Of a stretch of 64,000 bases of DNA, positions 11,640-21,639 are shown piece by piece (the first letter of the stretch is position 1; the number at the start of each line of letters is the position of its first letter). The DNA comes from Isoetes taiwanensis (lineage: Eukaryota; Streptophyta; Lycopodiopsida; Isoetales; Isoetaceae): contig JAJEKV010000006.1 of the NCBI GenBank assembly GCA_021234155.1, forward strand, positions 25,444,337-25,508,336, written 5' to 3'. Below the pieces are notes generated by a model, which ran no database searches, had not been told where the DNA came from, and saw only the letters and a list, made by a program, of their open reading frames with translations. The position numbers and the translations under genes were made by a program.

Positions 11640-12418
11640 GAAATGATGTTGTCCGCAGCATCGTGGGTCTCCCCACCTTGGGATCATTCTAACCTGCAAT
11701 CAACCTGATACATAAGATAACTATTATAATACTTACATATTTATTACCTCAAGGTAATATTTTTAGGACATTATCACGCTATTATATTATCAAATACTTA
11801 TCCCTTCATACATCATTAAACAGGTTACTCAAAAATTCACTTAACATGACAATTAAGTTTATCAAAATTAAAATTAACGTCCGAGGTACTCTTCATTCCT
11901 TGCAACACATTCCAACAAAATTTGTGTTGCAAGTCTTTCGTGAGTTCGACCTCCTTGCCCTCCTGAGCTCTATTGGCTGCTGAGTCGACACTCACGCTAG
12001 TATCGTTTAATTATTAATAAAATTTTTGGTTATATGGTGACCACCCCACCTATCTACATGGATGCATGGCTAATCTCCTACGTAGGAAGAGGGTGAATCT
12101 TCCATTATGGCCGTGGAGACAGCTACCTATATGCCTATATGCCGCTCATGCCTACACCCTAGTTGCCAGTGGGAGGATAGGTTCTTCCCCAGTATATGGG
12201 GCGTGAAGGCCTGATTCCTCCTATCCAAAGCATATATGGGGCTAGAGGTGCTTTTCCTATCGATTGCATTCCTTCATGACCTCCTTTCTTTCTCGAGGGT
12301 CGCGTCTGCTTAGTGGAACGTAGACTTTTCTAATCTACCTTCCACTTCGCCTGGCGAAACGCTGTCATGCCTACATTGACACTACACCCGCCCTAGAGAT
12401 CGCCGTAGTGGTCTCTCA

Positions 12419-14020
12419 TCATCGGTAACACGCATGCGACCCATACCTAGCATAGGTTGCATGCGTGGAATTAATCTTAACTATACATAGACTTAATCTA
12501 CACAAATCGACATGCAGGCGATTTCTTCGGAGATGACCTTGTCGTCCCATTGCTCCATAAAACTGCGGGTACCGCTTTACTAGATCTTTCTTAAGTACCC
12601 ACGTCGCGTCTTCCACCGGTAAGTGTTTCCACTTGACCAAATCTTTGGAGGAATTCTGATCTCCTCGTTTTCTTGAAGGCTTTATCAAGAATCAATTGCG
12701 AACAATCTCCAGTGCTCCTCAGTCATTTCCAACAACGTTGAGGTCCAAGACTTCGCCCCTGGATTTGGAGTATGCTTCTTCAACAAACTCACGTGGAAGA
12801 CCTTATGAATTTTTAGGTGTCTTTGGCAAGTCTAGCTTGTAGGATTGATTACCTACTCTCTTGACTATTCCGAAGGTCCGGCCCACCTTGGAGCAAGCTT
12901 CTTGCAATTCCCCGATCCCCGAGCTTTGCACCGCTTCACCTTGATCTTGAGCCAAACATCATCTCCAACTTTGAACTCTCGACTGTTCGATGCTTGTCGG
13001 TGATGCTCTTCGACGACTTCTTCTTGCCAGCCAGATACCCTCGCACTTCTTCCACAAGGCTGGCATATCGGTAACATCTGGCTGCGAAACTTCCACTTTT
13101 GACGACACGGTTGTGCCAAATGTCCGGAGTTAGGCAGCGATAGCGTGAATTGATCATAAATGGCGACATTTGGGATGATTCTGCTTGAGTGCTATTATAG
13201 GCAAACTCCACCAAGTGAATAAATTCTTCCCACATACCTTGCTTATTCCGCACATAGTTTCGTAGCATGTCCTCTAAAATCTGTTGGTCGCTCGGTTTGG
13301 CCATCCGTCGAGGATGATACTGCCGTGCTCATGGATAACTTCACCGGATTGTCGAAAGAGGTCTTGCCAAAGGCTCATGAACCGGATCCCATGTCGGAGA
13401 TGATCTCCCTTGGCATGCCATGAAGCCTGAAGATCTCTTTGGTGAAGAGCTTCGCTGTATCCATAGCCGTATCTGTGGTCCTGCAAGGCACAAAATGTGC
13501 CATTTTCGACAACTTGTCGACTACTACCATCAAAGCATCTTTCCCTCTTACGGTCCTTGGGAGTCCTGTGATGAAATCCATGCTAATCACCTCCCCACTT
13601 AGCGTTTTGGCACCGCTAATGGCTCTAAAGCTCCGGAATTTGAAGTCTGCTCGCGCTTAGTCTGTGACATAGGCTGGCATTCCTTGGCGTAGCGAAGCTA
13701 CACCTTCTTCATTCCTCGCCAATAATAGGCTGTTGCGCTTTGAAATATGTTTTCATGAATCCCGCATGGCCAGCTATTGGGCTGTTGTGCGTGTCGTGGA
13801 GGATCAATTTCCTTACACCTGATGATTCGGGTACGCACAACTTGTTCTTATGGTATAACAGGTTGCCTTCCTTCTTATAATGTTTAAAGGCTTCCCGCTC
13901 CTTATCTGTTCTAGCCTCCTTAGAGAGGCTTGCCCATACTTCCTTGAAATCCACATCCGTTGGCAAGGACTCTTCAATCTTCTTACCAAAGTCGCCGGAG
14001 GCGTCGAAATTGCATTGCAA
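12419..14020 (-). pseudogene. Integrase with chromodomain (3' end of pol), frameshifted
   Basis: In minus-strand order: the zinc-binding region ending HDTHNSPIAGHAGFMKTYFK (about 13760); the catalytic core start [20 protein letters not shown] and [13 protein letters not shown] (13590-13375), the latter holding the second catalytic aspartate; then ILEDMLRNYVRNKQG and FIHLVEFAYNSTQAESS (13304 down); the basic KVGDDVWLKIKVKR and CKKLAPRWAGP (to 12865); finally LVKWKHLPVEDATWVLKKDL (12640-12560), a chromodomain with the aromatic/acidic pattern of chromoviruses. Chromodomains of this type bind methylated histone tails and steer integration. The domains lie in at least four frames, so the copy is dead. 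It closely parallels the intact-frame integrase at 24149-25453. Confidence 0.9.
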
Positions 14021-15330
14021 TGCACTCTAGTTGTCGGGGATGCCTTGAAAGCGCATCCGCTACCACATTGAGCTTCCACGGCTTGTAGACTATATCAAAG
14101 TCGTTACTCTTCAAGGAACTCCATCCACCTTCTCTCGCCTCGGGTTGAGGTGTGGTTGCGTGAATACGTCTTGGAGGCTCATGGTGCAGGTCCAACTGGA
14201 ACTTCCTTCCCAAAAAGTAGTGCCTCCAAATTCTTAATGCCCCGACAACTCAAGCAATTCCATGATCGCGTGTGGGGTAGCGGCGTTTCGGCGTCGTTCA
14301 TCTTCCGGAATCATACGCTACCACACTCTTCTTGCATAAGCCTTTGCATCTGTAGCTATCTTACTCGCGTCCGTCGCTACAAGATTGTCTTTCTCCCGTC
14401 CGGCGAGGGGAGTTAAGGCTCAAGCGGTTGTTAAAGCTTCCTTCAACAACTCAAACCACAGCGGGCTTTCTTGTGCCAATGTTCTGCCCAATCTTTCACT
14501 TTCTCCGCCCTCGTCAAGTCTCGTTAGCGGGGCGCTATCTTAGCAAAGTTCTTCCACGAACTTCCCCAGAGTACCACCTGCTAGGCCGAAAACTTCGACT
14601 TCATGCACATTCTTGGTAGGCCAGCGAATAGCGGCTTCAATCTTTGCAGGATCCGTCGAGATGCCTTCTGCTGAGATCACATGACCTAGATACTCCACCT
14701 TCTCTGTTGCGAAGTGGCACTTCGACAACTTGGCGTACAACTGGTGCCTCTTCAACTTCTCCAGCACTCTTCTCAAGTGTTGTACGTGTTCTTCAAGGGA
14801 TCTGCTATACACCAAAATGTCATCAAAGAAAACAATCACAAAGGTGTCTAAGAACTCCCTGAAGATATCGTTCATGAGCCTCATGAACGTCGCGGAGGCA
14901 TTTGATAAGCCGAAAGGCATTACCGTGAACTCATAGTGCCCATACCGCGTTCTGAAGGCGGTCTTATGGATATCTTCTTCCTTTATCCTGATCTGATGAT
15001 AACCTGACCTTAAGTCGATTTTGGAGAAGATTCTTGCTCCTTGTAGCTGATCCATCAAGTCATCTGATCTTGGGAGCGCATACTTGTTCTTAATGGTCTA
15101 TGCACATCCTTAAACTACCATCCTTCTTCTTAACGAAGAGAATGGGCGCTCCAAATGGCGAGACACTAGGTCTAATGAACCCTAGGTCAAGCAGCTCCTA
15201 CAACTGCTTCTTTAGCTCCGACAACTCCTGCGTTGTCATTCTATATGGAGCCTTGCTTGTTGGCTTTGTTCCCGGTTGAAGTGCTATCTCGCACTCGACT
15301 CCCCTATAAGGAGGGAGCTGCTTGATCTCA
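13983..15330 (-). pseudogene. Reverse transcriptase and RNase H (pol), frameshifted
   Basis: The frame 15058-14540 holds the gypsy RT core: [15 protein letters not shown] (first catalytic aspartate), [20 protein letters not shown], and [18 protein letters not shown] with the catalytic DD pair. Upstream in another frame (15330-15100) the N-terminal segment reads [17 protein letters not shown]. Downstream the RNase H end is recognisable as FDIVYKPWKLNVVADALSR (about 14110-14055). The protein copies element RNA into DNA in the cytoplasmic particle. Several frameshifts disrupt it. Confidence 0.92.
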
Positions 15331-15699
15331 TCTGGAAAGAGATCATGGAACTCCGTGATCAGCTTAGCTATTTGCTTGACAACTTCTTTGACACCTTGTC
15401 TTCTTTGCTTCCTTCCGATTCTGGCTCACTAATCTCAAGCTTGAAGATGTATGCCACTTGCTCACTCTTGAAGCACTTGAACAGCCGTTTAGAAGACATA
15501 CACTGCATGATGGGAACAACTTCCTTACCTGTTATCTCAATGATCTTGCCGTCCGGTGTTGGAAGGTCATCTTCCGCTCCACAATCGATAATAGCCCTGC
15601 TGGTCCAAGGTACTCCATTCCTATGATCAAGTCGTACTTGCCAATGCCCATTACTTCTGCCCCATCACGGATATTAATCCACGGCAATTCGATGTCGAA

Positions 15700-17289
15700 G
15701 TTAATTCTCTTACTGCCGTCGCCTTACCGCACCACTTGCTAAGACAAGCGGGCCTTGGCTTTGACTTTAATGGTTTCAACTTCAACATCCCGAACCATTC
15801 GGGGGATGCAAAGTTATGGCTACTTCACGAGTCTATGAAGGACTTGGTCTTGGCCTTTCCCTCTTGTGGAAATTACTTTATCTTGGCTCTCTGCTTGCTC
15901 TGTATCTATTGCGGCAAAGATATGGCACTCACCACGATATAGTCGGCGGCCTTCCCCTGCGCCGTCGTCGTCAGGTGAGCGTCCCAATCTCCCAACTCCG
16001 CTAGAGCTGCACTCATGGCGTAGAGGCGGTTGTTGTCCTATGGCACGGCTGAAGCACGAAGCAAAGCTTGCTTTTCTATGCACTCCTGTCTCTTTTCCTT
16101 GGGCATCGCCACCGCAAAGGATCGCACTACTTTGGAGTAGTTTGACCCCTCCTGCTTGTCCTTGAAGGACACACGCTTCTTCTCTGCTTTGTTTCCCACA
16201 GTTTGCCACCATGTGGGGCTCTAGCTTTGGACACTGGGTACTGCCCCTAGGGCTATAGCTTCTGTCGCCTTGCCTTTATCACGGAAAATCTTTGCTGCTT
16301 CTGCGGCTATTAGGGTCCCGTCCCTGCAAGCTTATAGCCTTGGACTCGCCCGATCTTGTCTTAGGGTTTATTGCCCTCACAAGCTTCGCGCGATCTCCTC
16401 ATTCAGCCCCTCAATATAGCTTTCTCTTGCATGCTTCTCTCCCAACTTTGCACATCTGACCTTAGCCTCATGAATTCCTCTGTATATTTACGGGACTGAT
16501 TTGTTTCCTGTTGGACCTATAGAGCTATTTGCATCATCTTTGGACTTATGTTCCCTTGGGGCGTAATGGCGCTTGAAGGCTTTAGCAAACTTCCTGAACT
16601 TACAAGCATCCTGTTTTAAGCCATGTGCCTTTGCATAACCCTTCCATCAAATCCGTCTGCGGCTCCTTTCAAGTTGGCTGTTGCCACTCTTCCTTTGTCT
16701 TTATCCTTCATGCCATAAGCATTGCCGTACTCACTCATTTAGTCCAGCCATGCCTCCTGCTTCTAATCCCGACTGTTCTCCCCCGGAAGCGTTCCGGTTC
16801 AGACCTTCCATACATTGCCCGGTCGCGGAAGCTACCTTCTTCTGGTAGTCGAGGCCCCGTGTCTCTTTTTGTCGTCCTTAAGGGGTGTTCCTCGCCTTCC
16901 CTCTTGGTGTTCCTTTGCCTTTCATCTGTTCGGTCCTGGGGCCATCTTCTTCTTCCTCCGAGTCGGTCGAGTCTGAACTTGAGTGGGAGGGATCGGTGGG
17001 GGGATCTCCTTCTCTTGCTCCTCTTCTTGTCCCTTCTGTTTTCCGAGCTGATGCTTGTGGCAATTGAGCATTGCCCACCGAACCCGCTCACTTGGCGGAC
17101 AAAGGCCTTTATCTCGTTCAAGGTCCGCCCCTCATCACAGGATATCTCCTCTTAAGGGTCATGGGTTCCATATCTTCAAATAGGTTCCTTGCTTGGGAGG
17201 GGGTCTGGGCGGGGTCTGTTCTTCCCTAAGATCTTGGCGTTGTCGTTCCCCTGAGCCTAGGCCTCTAACTGCATACACAAGTGATTCAT
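15700..17289 (-). pseudogene. gag and protease region, heavily frameshifted
   Basis: A possible splice acceptor (ATATAG) precedes an ATG at 17289. Downstream the minus strand gives a charged Arg/Ser-rich N-terminal stretch, then gag core text (VATANLKG and a KAFKRHYAP-like segment, about 16740-16560), a Cys-rich segment near 16200 that probably corresponds to the gag zinc knuckle, and near 15840 a protease active-site remnant FIDSxSSHNFASPE corresponding to the IDSGASHNF motif of plant gypsy proteases. Gag builds the particle and binds RNA. The reading is spread over all three frames, so boundaries are approximate. Confidence 0.75.
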
Positions 17290-17450
17290 GGCTATATGGT
17301 TAGTTTCCTTTGTTCTCTTGCATTGTTTATGTTTGTTGATATAGTTGTGGGGCAAAAATACATCAACAAAACATTTAAAGTGCAGCAGAATTTATATTCA
17401 TATATTATATGATATTTTAGTACAAAAAGTCTCCGGGATCAAGAGTCTAA
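17290..17450 (-). other. Non-coding spacer before gag
   Basis: AT-rich sequence between the extra gene and gag. On the minus strand it ends in a pyrimidine-poor but plausible acceptor AG just before the gag ATG. The second element has a comparable arrangement at 23640-23901, ending in TGATATTTTAG. Confidence 0.45.
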
Positions 17451-18976
17451 CTAGTCTTGAAATCGCCGGTAAGACGGGTTGTCTTCAAGAAACTTCTTAA
17501 CTTGGGCCGTCCCTACTGAGTGACCCAAGTTCCTGATGATGCTTGCCGACGAGCCTCCCTGTAAGGCTCTCACCAGGTCTTCCACCCTGCGGTCGGATGT
17601 AAGGGCCGCAGTCACCGCCAATCTCGTGTGACGTCGATGGGGTATGGCGAAGTCGAAGAGGTCAAGTGCCATTGCCCTCTTGACTAAAGCGGCATAGTCG
17701 GCGTTTGTTGCTATTCGAGCATGCACGCCGGGCCTCGAGTGCAATTAGCATGAACACTCCTTCTTCACCTCACGGGACTGAACTTGCGGTGTATTACTCT
17801 ACTCTCCCATCCGGCAGAAGAATGCAAGTAGTACCTAAAAGCGACACAATTGTTGTTATGTGTCGAAGCTTCTCCGCTTGTTTGGCCTCCCGCTCTATGT
17901 CGCCCTGCATACTCGTCGACCTCTATCTCGATGAGCTCCCGGTAGTCTTCAATTGTGGAGTCGACCCTCCTGAGGTCGATTCCTCCTCCTCTTGCCGGGG
18001 GTGGTGTCGAAGGCCTGGGCATTAGGATGCTCGTGGTCTTCCCACGGATCTCCATCTGTTCTTGGAGGGCGAGGAACTCTTCCTCTGTTGGCAGATCCCG
18101 CTCGTCCATCATTTGCCTGATGCTGTTGTAGGCCTGGATATCGGAGGTCGCTTCCCCTGTGTAGGTGTCGGCTTCCCTCACTTGAAGCGGAAAGTCCGAG
18201 GCTCCCCGGACGATGAAGTCGTCCATGTCGGTCTGCCGTAGTTGGTGGAGTAGTTCATCCAATCTGAGCTCCCTCTCCCTGCATTCGGGAAGGTTCTGGA
18301 TGTCGCTGAGGAGTAGATACTCCTCTCCATTGATGATGATAGGGGCTAGGCTTGTGATGCCTAGCCCAAGTGGGGGAGCAACTCTGATGTTCTGCCTGCT
18401 CCGCTCGAAGTTGATCAGCTCTTGCTCTGCTTGGCGCCGTTCTTCGTCTGTGTCGAGCTCCGTGTATTCCTCATCGTCCGACTCCTCTTCTTCTTCTCTT
18501 GCTTCTTGTTCCTGTTGATACTGCATAAGCATCTGCTCTTCTTCTTGCACTGCTATGGGGTCCACCTCCATCGGAGGGATAGAGGTTGCCCCCATCTGGT
18601 TTTCGGCGCGGTGGGATAAGAAGATGGCTAGGGCGGCGGTGTAAGAGAAATACTTGGTTCTATTGGCTGTCAGGACCATGTAATCAGGCAGCCTCTGCGC
18701 CTTGTTGGTTAAGTACTTGGCGATGTTGGGGACATCACCCAAGGCTGCTTGAAGGGATGGCCGGGGAACGAAATATCCTATGCAAGGGGGAACCTGAACA
18801 AGGGAGGGTCCTACCCTAGCTTGAAACTCTGCTAGCACTTGCCTATATGCTGGGGTTGCATTTAGCGTGGCTTGGATATCAATTTCTTTCCCAAAGACTT
18901 GGAAGATGTCGTTGACATCCGCCTCGGCAGCATGGGCACTGGCGCTGTACCATCGCCCGAAGTCAGCAGTGGCCAT
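17451..18976 (-). pseudogene. Extra gene B: unknown acidic protein of about 490 residues
   Basis: The ATG at 18976 opens a 403-codon frame to 17765. The protein has a globular N-terminus (residues 1-140, including NDIFQVFGKEIDIQATLN), a strongly acidic middle (about 165-185, EEEESDDEEYTELDTDEER), and a charged helical part. From about 17910 better-looking coding shifts frame: GDIEREAKQAEKLRHITTIV, then a hydrophobic LLGTTCILLPDGRVE, and it ends in the frame 17744-17451 with FAIPHRRHTRLAVTAALTSD and VKKFLEDNPSYRRFQD. I recognise no family. It sits between the H3-like gene and gag on the same strand, about 115 nt downstream of its own TATA box. A fragment at 23345-23638 in the neighbouring element resembles residues 20-60. 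Frameshifts make this copy inactive. Confidence 0.7.
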
Positions 18977-19090
18977 TGATCTAGCAAAGAAGGGAGTAAC
19001 AGATGGATGCAGAAGCGCCTCAAGGAGCTGGAAGATCGCCTAAGCAGTGGAGAGCAAATTTGCAGGGTGCTAAATGGGAAATGGGGGACT

Positions 19091-19098
19091 TATTTATA
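19091..19098 (-). promoter_or_regulatory. TATA box of gene B
   Basis: The minus strand reads TCTATAAATAAG about 115 nt upstream of the ATG at 18976, a canonical plant TATA box that would place transcription start near 19065. The geometry matches the TATA box of the H3-like gene (21088-21096). Confidence 0.75.
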
Positions 19099-19276
19099 GA
19101 ATTGGGGGAAACCCTAATTTTTGGATGACCTAGAATTTACTGAGATTAGGTGATTCTAATCTATTAAAGGGTGCAATTGCAAGTTTAAAGACTACTTCTA
19201 GGGTTTGAGCATGCTAAGAACAACTAATGAACCTATTGCAACAATTTGGAGATCATTGGTGAAGAAATGGTACGAG

Positions 19277-19343
19277 GTCTCACACGTTGCGCCCAGACCG
19301 ATAATGAAAAGTTCATTTTCTGTCCTAGCGCGACGTGTGAGAC
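19277..19343. repeat. Palindromic promoter element, copy 1 (gene B, proximal)
   Basis: Long imperfect palindrome starting GTCTCACACGTTGCGCC and ending GGCGC-type TAGCGCGACGTGTGAGAC, with an inner short palindrome around AATGAAAAGTTCATT. It could form a 67-bp hairpin or bind a dimeric factor. It is one of four copies, two before each extra gene. Confidence 0.9.
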
Positions 19344-19474
19344 ATGGGTTCCAATTGGGCTAAACTTAATCAATTTGGATAATGTAAGGCTGTAATTCCA
19401 CTAAACTCGTCGATTAGGCAGAATTGACCCCTTATTTGGTCGATTTGGGGCTGTTTTGGGCATTTTTGGGCATG

Positions 19475-19541
19475 GTCTCACACGTTGCGCCCAGCCCGAA
19501 AATGAGAATCTCATTTTCTGTCCTGGCGCGACGTGTGAGAC
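19475..19541. repeat. Palindromic promoter element, copy 2 (gene B, distal)
   Basis: Begins GTCTCACACGTTGCGCCCAG and ends CTGGCGCGACGTGTGAGAC; the centre AATGAGAATCTCATT is itself palindromic. It starts 198 bp from copy 1, almost the same spacing as the pair upstream of the H3-like gene. Confidence 0.92.
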
Positions 19542-19685
19542 ATCGTCTCCTTTTTGCTCAAAAGCTCTAATTTGACTAAAACAAAAGCTAGAATTCTATA
19601 ACATAACTTTATTAAGCTAGATCAGACATGTTATTCACTCCCAAAATTCTTTATATTAACAAAATTTTCAGTTATTTACAAAATC

Positions 19686-20986
19686 TCAAGGGCGTTCTCC
19701 CTTGATGTGACTTGCAAGATGCATATCCTGCTTCATGAGGGTGACCCTCTTTGCGTGGTAAAATCGGGTGATTGAATCTTCAAAGTGCTGCACTATTTTC
19801 GCCTCTGCTGCCTCTTGTAAGCACAGCAACATTTCATCCGTCACCCGCATGTCTGTATTATACTCCTGTATGACCTCTCGGACCAAACGTTGAAACGGTG
19901 CCCGGGATCAAGAGTCCGTAGCTCCTCTGGAAGTGCCGGATTTCCTTGAGGGCTCTGTTCTCCAGCTTCTTTCTGCCGGCCCGCTTCTTTCCTGGTGCTC
20001 TGGGAGGCTTGGGCTTTGGTGGGGGTGGCTTCAGAGTCTGCCTCGGGGGTACTCCACCTTCGATTGCCCTCACCCGATGCTCCTGAAAGTAGGCATTGTA
20101 TGCCTCTCACTTCTCCATGTAGGTGTTGTGCTCCTTAATTCTCTTCTGATAGACCTTGACAGGGTCTATCACATATGCCTCCCGTTGGGGTCGCGGGGCT
20201 TTGACCCTATCCCGTCGGGGGAAGGTGGGGGCTTAGCCACTGTCCGGCCTCCTCCTCACTCTAGCTTCTGCTCGGGGGCTTCTTCCTCCACGGCCGGGGT
20301 TTTGAAGAGCTTGCTCCCTCTGCGCCAGGCACGTAGTCTTCGTCCGAGTCGTCGGTAGAGGGCGGGGTCTCTTTGCCTGATGGTTCGTTGATGTTGATCC
20401 CGTTCCTCAAACTGCCGACCTTCACGACCTTCCTCTTGCCCTAATTAATGGCTTTGGCCTTCCTCTTCGGGCTTCTTTGGCGATGGTCGGTCGTCTTCCC
20501 GAACTCTTCCCCCTCCTCTGCTCCGGCGGTGCTCCTTGGCCCGTTCTTGGCGAAGCGGCGCAAGATTAGCTTCTTCTGCGGGGGCGAGAGTCGGGCCCGC
20601 CTCCTCTCCCTTGTTCCTCCTGTGGGTGGGTCTCGGCTGGGGTTGCTCACGGGTTGTTGGCCCGGTCCCGCTTTGCTCCGCTGCTCCTCCCGTGGGTGGG
20701 TCTCGGCCTGGGGTTGCTCTGGGCTGTTGGCGCCTGTCATGCCCTGCTCCTCCTTCTTCCCTCCTCCTCTGCGATCTCCTCGAGGGATTTGGTGCATGAT
20801 GTCCGTGCGGTCGTCCTCTATGAGCTCCGTGGTGGTGCGCTCCGTCCGATCCTGATCCTCGCTCGAAGAAGATTAAGCCTTCATGGAGAAGGCGTTCTCG
20901 AAGGACTCTCAAAGAAGAGGGCCGACCATGGCGCTGGAGGATCCGCTTCGGCTAGGCTTCCTTGCAGTCTGTTTGGTGCGGGCCAT
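19686..20986 (-). pseudogene. Histone H3-like gene inside the retrotransposon
   Basis: The ATG at 20986 encodes MARTKQTARKPSRSGSSS, matching the H3 tail through K9 (K4 and K9 kept; S10 replaced by P). The frame continues through a charged, proline/arginine-rich linker with acidic DDSDEDYV, then a basic GKKRAGRKK lead-in and an H3 histone fold at about 19990-19686: ALKEIRHFQRSYGLLIPG, PFQRLVREVIQEYNTDMR, LQEAAEAKIVQHFED, YHAKRVTLMKQDMHLA, IKGERP. H3 normally has 136 residues; this one spans about 430 codons because of the linker. In-frame stops lie at 20911, 20875, 20443, 20263 and 20109, and frameshifts near 20220-20260 and 19900, so this copy is dead unless introns remove some. Core helices are divergent, unlike host replication H3. 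It has its own TATA box 100 nt upstream and lies directly after the PBS and leader. Confidence 0.93.
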
Positions 20987-21087
20987 CGTTTGGTGGTTTG
21001 TCGATCGGAGCTAAGCGCCAGAAGATCGCCTTGGCGAGCACGAGCAACGTTCTAAGGAAGAACACGAAAATGGGAGGGGTCTAGGTC

Positions 21088-21096
21088 TATTTATAG
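21088..21096 (-). promoter_or_regulatory. TATA box of the H3-like gene
   Basis: The minus strand reads CCCCTATAAATAGACC, a textbook TATAAATAG box, about 105 nt upstream of the ATG at 20986. It lies about 75 bp downstream of a palindromic element pair. Confidence 0.8.
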
Positions 21097-21172
21097 GGGC
21101 CAATTTTTAGGTCAACTTTTAACTACCTTTTGGGTTGCCTAAAAGCATCTAAAACACCTAATTAAGCAAAAG

Positions 21173-21235
21173 GTCTCACCGTTATAGCCAGGAAAATGAG
21201 AAAGTCATTTCCTGTCCTGGCGCGACGTGTGAGAC
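21173..21235. repeat. Palindromic promoter element, copy 3 (H3 gene, proximal)
   Basis: Starts GTCTCACCGTTATAGCCAGG and ends CCTGGCGCGACGTGTGAGAC. The left arm has lost part of the ACACGTTGCGCC core, so it is the most degenerate of the four copies. Confidence 0.85.
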
Positions 21236-21368
21236 ATGGTGGGACCCACTACTAAAGTTTTGTACTTTTTGAACATGTAATATGCTAATTCTACTGATTC
21301 TTAGCTTAAAATTAGAATTATCAAGTTATTTTACTGTAGTTTACAACTTTTTGGTGTCTAAGCTGAAT

Positions 21369-21435
21369 GTCTCACACGTTGCGCCCAGCCCGAAAATGAA
21401 AATGTCATTTCGTGTCCTGGCGCGACGTGTGAGAC
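21369..21435. repeat. Palindromic promoter element, copy 4 (H3 gene, distal)
   Basis: Starts GTCTCACACGTTGCGCCCAG and ends CCTGGCGCGACGTGTGAGAC, nearly identical to copy 2, with the inner palindrome AATGAAAATGTCATT. It starts 196 bp from copy 3. Confidence 0.92.
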
Positions 21436-21626
21436 CACCCTACTTTTTGGATGTTGGCTCACCAATTTTTAATATTTTTATGTTCTCATTTATTTTAACT
21501 GTTACTAGCTTAGCAAAACTAAAAAAATGAGAAAAATTTTTCCCATTTTTCGAGGTTTAAGGATCCTATCGAGTTAGTACTACTGGGAACATGGCCAGTG
21601 CTTTGCTCTTGGTCTCCAAGAACATA

Positions 21627-21638
21627 GCTCTGATACCA
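21627..21638 (-). other. Primer binding site (initiator tRNA-Met)
   Basis: The minus strand reads TGGTATCAGAGC, the exact complement of the 3' end of plant initiator tRNA-Met, one base after the 5' LTR end. It fixes the element's orientation and shows that the extra genes lie between PBS and gag. Confidence 0.96.
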
Positions 21639-21639
21639 C

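Noticed and set aside
16625-17155. A 176-codon plus-strand frame
   Set aside because: It is antisense to gag of the minus-strand gypsy element and has no conserved domain.
20445-20912. A 155-codon basic, proline-rich frame antisense to the plus strand and shifted from the H3-like start
   Set aside because: The frame that continues from the MARTKQ start has better coding character (acidic SSSSEDQDRTERTTTE, then the charged linker), so the 155-codon frame is a shadow in GC-rich sequence.
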